In this document: piece after piece, positions 6,442-8,283 of the stretch
Numbering within the stretch: position 1 is the first letter of the stretch
Layout: each line of letters starts with the position of its first letter
NCBI GenBank assembly: GCA_900553705.1
Contig: USEK01000057.1
Coordinates: 1 to 8,283 of the forward strand
Length of the DNA stretch: 8,283 nucleotides
Direction: 5' to 3'
Source: an uncultured Collinsella sp.
GTDB taxonomy: Bacteria; Actinomycetota; Coriobacteriia; Coriobacteriales; Coriobacteriaceae
Made by a program: the position numbers and the translations under genes
Notes under the pieces: generated by a model
Seen by the model: the letters and a program-made list of their open reading frames with translations, nothing else
What the model was told of the DNA's origin: nothing
Database searches by the model: none

Positions 6442-7400
6442 GCAATGCCCGCTCGACGAAGGCCCATACGGATCAGGCTGTCACAGACCTGCGGGAACGT
6501 CATGTCGTCGGTGTGGCGGATCTCATCCGGATACAGCGACGTATCGGTCATGCCGGGAATGGTATTGGTCTCGAGGATAACGGGGCCGTCCTCGCTCACA
6601 ATAAAGTCGCTGCGCGAGATACCCAGGCAACCGAGGGCCTTGTGAGCGGCGCAGGCAAGCTCCTGAGCGCGAGCGTAATTCTCGGGTGAAATCTGCGCCG
6701 GAATGCGATGGATATCCGTAGGGTCGACATACTTCACGTCCAGATTGTAGAACTCGCAGTCCTCGGGCTTACGAATCTCGACAATCGGCAGGGCGCGCAC
6801 GTCATCTTCGCCGTATACGCCGACGGTGATCTCGGTACCCTCGATGCACTTCTCGATCAGCACTTTGTCGCCGTACTCAAACGCCTTGGCGATTGCCGCG
6901 GGCAGCTCGGAGGGCTCATGGACCAGGGAAATGCCATAGCTGGAACCGTTGACGGCCGGCTTCACAAAGCAGCGCTCGCCACAAACCTCGACGATATGAT
7001 CGATATCGACTTCATCGCCCACCTCGAGCGCAAGGCCGGGGGCAATGGGAATGCCCGCCTTGGCGTATAGGAGCTTAGAGACCTCCTTGTCGGCACCGCA
7101 GGCGCTGGCAAGTACGCCCGAGGCCGTGTAGGGGATACCCAGGGTCTCCATGGCACCCTGCATGGCGCCATCCTCACCGCCGGCGCCGTGCATGGCGATA
7201 AATGCCACATCGAATCCGCCGTTCGCCATGGTTACCATAAAGTCATCAGCGGCCGTGTCAAGCAGCTCCACCGAGGTGTAGCCGGCTTCCTTCAGTGCCA
7301 CCACAACGTTCTTTCCCGAATCGAGCGAAATCTCGCGCTCGGCGGAATGACCGCCCGCCAAGACCGCTACGTGCATGTTCTCTAGGCTTTTACCCGGCAT
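6435..7400 (-). CDS. ddl: D-alanine--D-alanine ligase
   Basis: This 321-residue ATP-grasp enzyme joins two D-alanines using ATP in the cytoplasm, supplying the dipeptide for MurF in peptidoglycan synthesis. The family motifs occur in order: VLAGGHSAEREISLDSG (13-29, E21), HGAGGEDGAMQGAMETLGIPYT (71-92; quoted in part, key residues H71, G75, E76, D77), FVKPAVNGSSYGIS (145-158, with K147, S153, S154), EKCIEGTE (183-190), VKYV (K223, Y224), GISRSDF (260-266, R263, D265) and LETNTIPGMT (276-285). The length is normal for the family. Y224 matches the omega-loop Tyr of D-Ala-D-Ala enzymes (Phe in D-Ala-D-Lac types). The start at 7400 is preceded by a near-ideal GAGGAGGAG seven bases away, favouring it over Met9. 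The stop overlaps the dinG start, so it is the first gene of a ddl-dinG operon, divergent from rlmN. Confidence 0.96.
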   Translation of the reverse strand: MPGKSLENMHVAVLAGGHSAEREISLDSGKNVVVALKEAGYTSVELLDTAADDFMVTMANGGFDVAFIAMHGAGGEDGAMQGAMETLGIPYTASGVLASACGADKEVSKLLYAKAGIPIAPGLALEVGDEVDIDHIVEVCGERCFVKPAVNGSSYGISLVHEPSELPAAIAKAFEYGDKVLIEKCIEGTEITVGVYGEDDVRALPIVEIRKPEDCEFYNLDVKYVDPTDIHRIPAQISPENYARAQELACAAHKALGCLGISRSDFIVSEDGPVILETNTIPGMTDTSLYPDEIRHTDDMTFPQVCDSLIRMGLRRAGIAC

Positions 7401-7407
7401 GGGCAGA

Positions 7408-7416
7408 CTCCTCCTC
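7408..7416 (-). promoter_or_regulatory. Strong ribosome binding site of ddl
   Basis: On the minus strand these bases read GAGGAGGAG, seven bases before ATG 7400. This strong Shine-Dalgarno decides the ddl start in favour of MPGKSLENMH over the internal Met9, whose upstream sequence is weaker. Confidence 0.8.
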
Positions 7417-7422
7417 TATAAT
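7417..7422 (+). promoter_or_regulatory. Candidate -10 element for rlmN
   Basis: TATAAT is a perfect -10 consensus on the plus strand, giving a start near 7429 and a leader of about 57 bases to rlmN. The best -35 at 17-base spacing is CCGGCA (7394-7399), which matches only three positions and lies over the first ddl codons. Confidence 0.35.
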
Positions 7423-7440
7423 TTCTGCAGCTGATACCAT

Positions 7441-7446
7441 ATTGTA
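7441..7446 (-). promoter_or_regulatory. Candidate -10 element for ddl-dinG
   Basis: On the minus strand these bases read TACAAT, one mismatch from consensus. Transcription would start near 7434, about 33 bases before the ddl ATG. Upstream, TTGGGG (7470-7465) lies 18 bases away and matches the first three -35 bases only. Confidence 0.35.
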
Positions 7447-7485
7447 GCGATACCCTCTACGTTTCCCCAAAATCGAAAGGCTTCC

Positions 7486-8243
7486 ATGAATCCCAGGACT
7501 AAATCTCAGGACATTCGCGACTTGAGCCAAAACGATATTCGCGAGCTCGTGGCCGAACTTGGCCAGCCCGCCTTCCGCGCGAAGCAGCTCATTGAATGGG
7601 TCTTTGAGAAGAACGTTTGTTCGTTTGACGATATGACCAACCTTCCCAAGGCTTTCCGTGAGCAGCTTAAAGAGGCTTTTGCCTTTGATACGCCGACTGA
7701 AATCATCAAGCAGGTTTCCAAAGATGGCTCGCGCAAGTATCTGCTCGAGTACCACGATGGCATTTCCGTCGAGACTGTCGGCATGCCCCGCCGTAACAAA
7801 CTTTCCGTCTGCGTTTCCACCCAGGCAGGCTGCGGCATGGGCTGTGCCTTTTGCGCTACCGGTCTCAACGGCCTCAAGCGCTCTCTGACCGCTCAAGAGA
7901 TCGTCGACCAGGTGCTTCATGTATCCAACGACTTTGGCGAGCGTGCCACAAGCGTTGTCTTCATGGGCCAGGGCGAGCCGTTTGCCAACTACGACGAGGT
8001 TCTCAAGGCACTGCGTATCCTCAACGACCCCGATGGCATCGGTATCGGCGCTCGTCACCTCACCGTCTCTACCAGCGGCGTTATTCCCGGTATTCGCAAA
8101 TTTGCCGATATCCCCGAGCAGTTCACGCTTGCCGTTTCCCTGCATTCCGCCATCCAGTCGACGCGCAATAAGCTCATGCCCGGTGTTAAGAAATACACGC
8201 TGCTTCGCCTTCACGAAGCGCTTCAGCTCTACACCGAGAAGAC
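7486..8243 (+). CDS. rlmN: 23S rRNA (adenine-C2)-methyltransferase RlmN (C-terminus missing)
   Basis: RlmN is a radical-SAM enzyme that methylates C2 of A2503 in 23S rRNA, and of A37 in some tRNAs. The start at ATG 7486 has GAAAGG five bases upstream. Residues 1-95 form the N-terminal helical domain with FRAKQLIEWVF typical of the family. The radical-SAM cluster motif is C116-x3-C120-x2-C123 in CGMGCAFCATG. C109 in SVCVSTQ is seven residues before it, as in E. coli (C118/C125). VFMGQGEPFANYDEV (158-172), LTVSTSGVIPGIRKFA and FTLAVSLHSA (213-222) follow. The genuine sequence ends after residue 252 plus two bases of a Thr codon. About 90-100 residues are lost, including the catalytic mono-methylated Cys (C355 in E. 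coli). The residues after that, CLLYTSDAADD, and the stop are adapter translation. The related resistance enzyme Cfr cannot be excluded by motif alone, but the context and sequence fit housekeeping RlmN. Confidence 0.96.
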
Positions 8244-8283
8244 CTGTCTCTTATACACATCTGACGCTGCCGACGACTAGTCG
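8244..8283. other. Illumina Nextera i5-side adapter (artefact)
   Basis: This is not biological sequence. Positions 8244-8262 are the reverse-complemented Tn5 mosaic end (CTGTCTCTTATACACATCT), 8263-8276 are the read-1 arm GACGCTGCCGACGA, and 8277-8283 are seven bases of an i5 index (CTAGTCG, fitting the reverse complement of S513 as I remember it). It supplies a false stop codon to rlmN at 8278-8280. Confidence 0.98.

Noticed and set aside
6720..6770. Ddl as a D-Ala-D-Lac (vancomycin-resistance type) ligase, because Leu occupies position 220 in FYNLDVKYV where many Ddl have Tyr
   Set aside because: The specificity residue is the Tyr after the conserved Lys (K223-Y224, E. coli Y216), and that Tyr is retained, which fits a normal D-Ala-D-Ala enzyme.
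7390..8214. A 274-codon minus-strand ORF opposite rlmN
   Set aside because: It overlaps the unmistakable radical-SAM motifs of rlmN and is a mirror of that frame without family features of its own.
50..8243. CRISPR array, tRNA or rRNA gene, or natural transposon end
   Set aside because: No regularly spaced repeats, cloverleaf or rRNA sequence was seen. The 19-base Tn5-type mosaic ends at the borders are library adapters, not a native element.
8244..8280. A novel short C-terminal tail on RlmN
   Set aside because: The tail is adapter translation (CLLYTSDAADD).

Overview
The window is a metagenome- or isolate-style contig from a moderately GC-rich bacterium. The protein sequences (two adjacent PafB/PafC-type WYL regulators, an exonuclease-DinG fusion, a Ddl and an RlmN with the motif CGMGCAFCATG) look like a gut actinomycete of the class Coriobacteriia, for example a Collinsella relative. 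That assignment is inference from memory of protein style, not a search result. About 8.19 kb (50-8243) is biological. Both ends are untrimmed Illumina Nextera adapter: 1-49 is P7 tail, i7 index, read-2 arm and Tn5 mosaic end; 8244-8283 is mosaic end, read-1 arm and part of an i5 index.

Layout: (1) 50-1425, minus strand, a 3'-truncated gene for a four-helix membrane protein with an M28-peptidase-like core and a very long acidic E/P/A-rich segment. It runs open off the contig edge. (2) 1426-1623, a divergent intergenic region with short repeats and palindromes that may be operators. (3) 1624-2646 and 2633-3550, plus strand, two overlapping genes for WYL-domain regulators resembling PafB and PafC. 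(4) 3547-6441, minus strand, a 964-residue DEDDh exonuclease-DinG helicase fusion whose stop codon overlaps that of the second WYL gene by 4 bp. (5) 6435-7400, minus strand, ddl (D-alanine-D-alanine ligase), overlapping the start of dinG by 7 bp and so probably co-transcribed with it. (6) 7401-7485, the ddl/rlmN divergent promoter region. (7) 7486-8243, plus strand, rlmN, 3'-truncated at the contig end.

How the genes may work together: PafBC is a DNA-damage-responsive activator in mycobacteria, and DinG-family proteins act in DNA repair, so the pafBC-like/dinG convergent pair is a plausible DNA-damage neighbourhood. ddl (peptidoglycan precursor synthesis) and rlmN (23S rRNA and tRNA adenosine C2 methylation) are housekeeping genes. 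I saw no CRISPR array, rRNA, tRNA, transposase or phage gene. The least described element is the split-core M28-like membrane protein at the left end, which is cut off before its remaining catalytic motifs could be seen.
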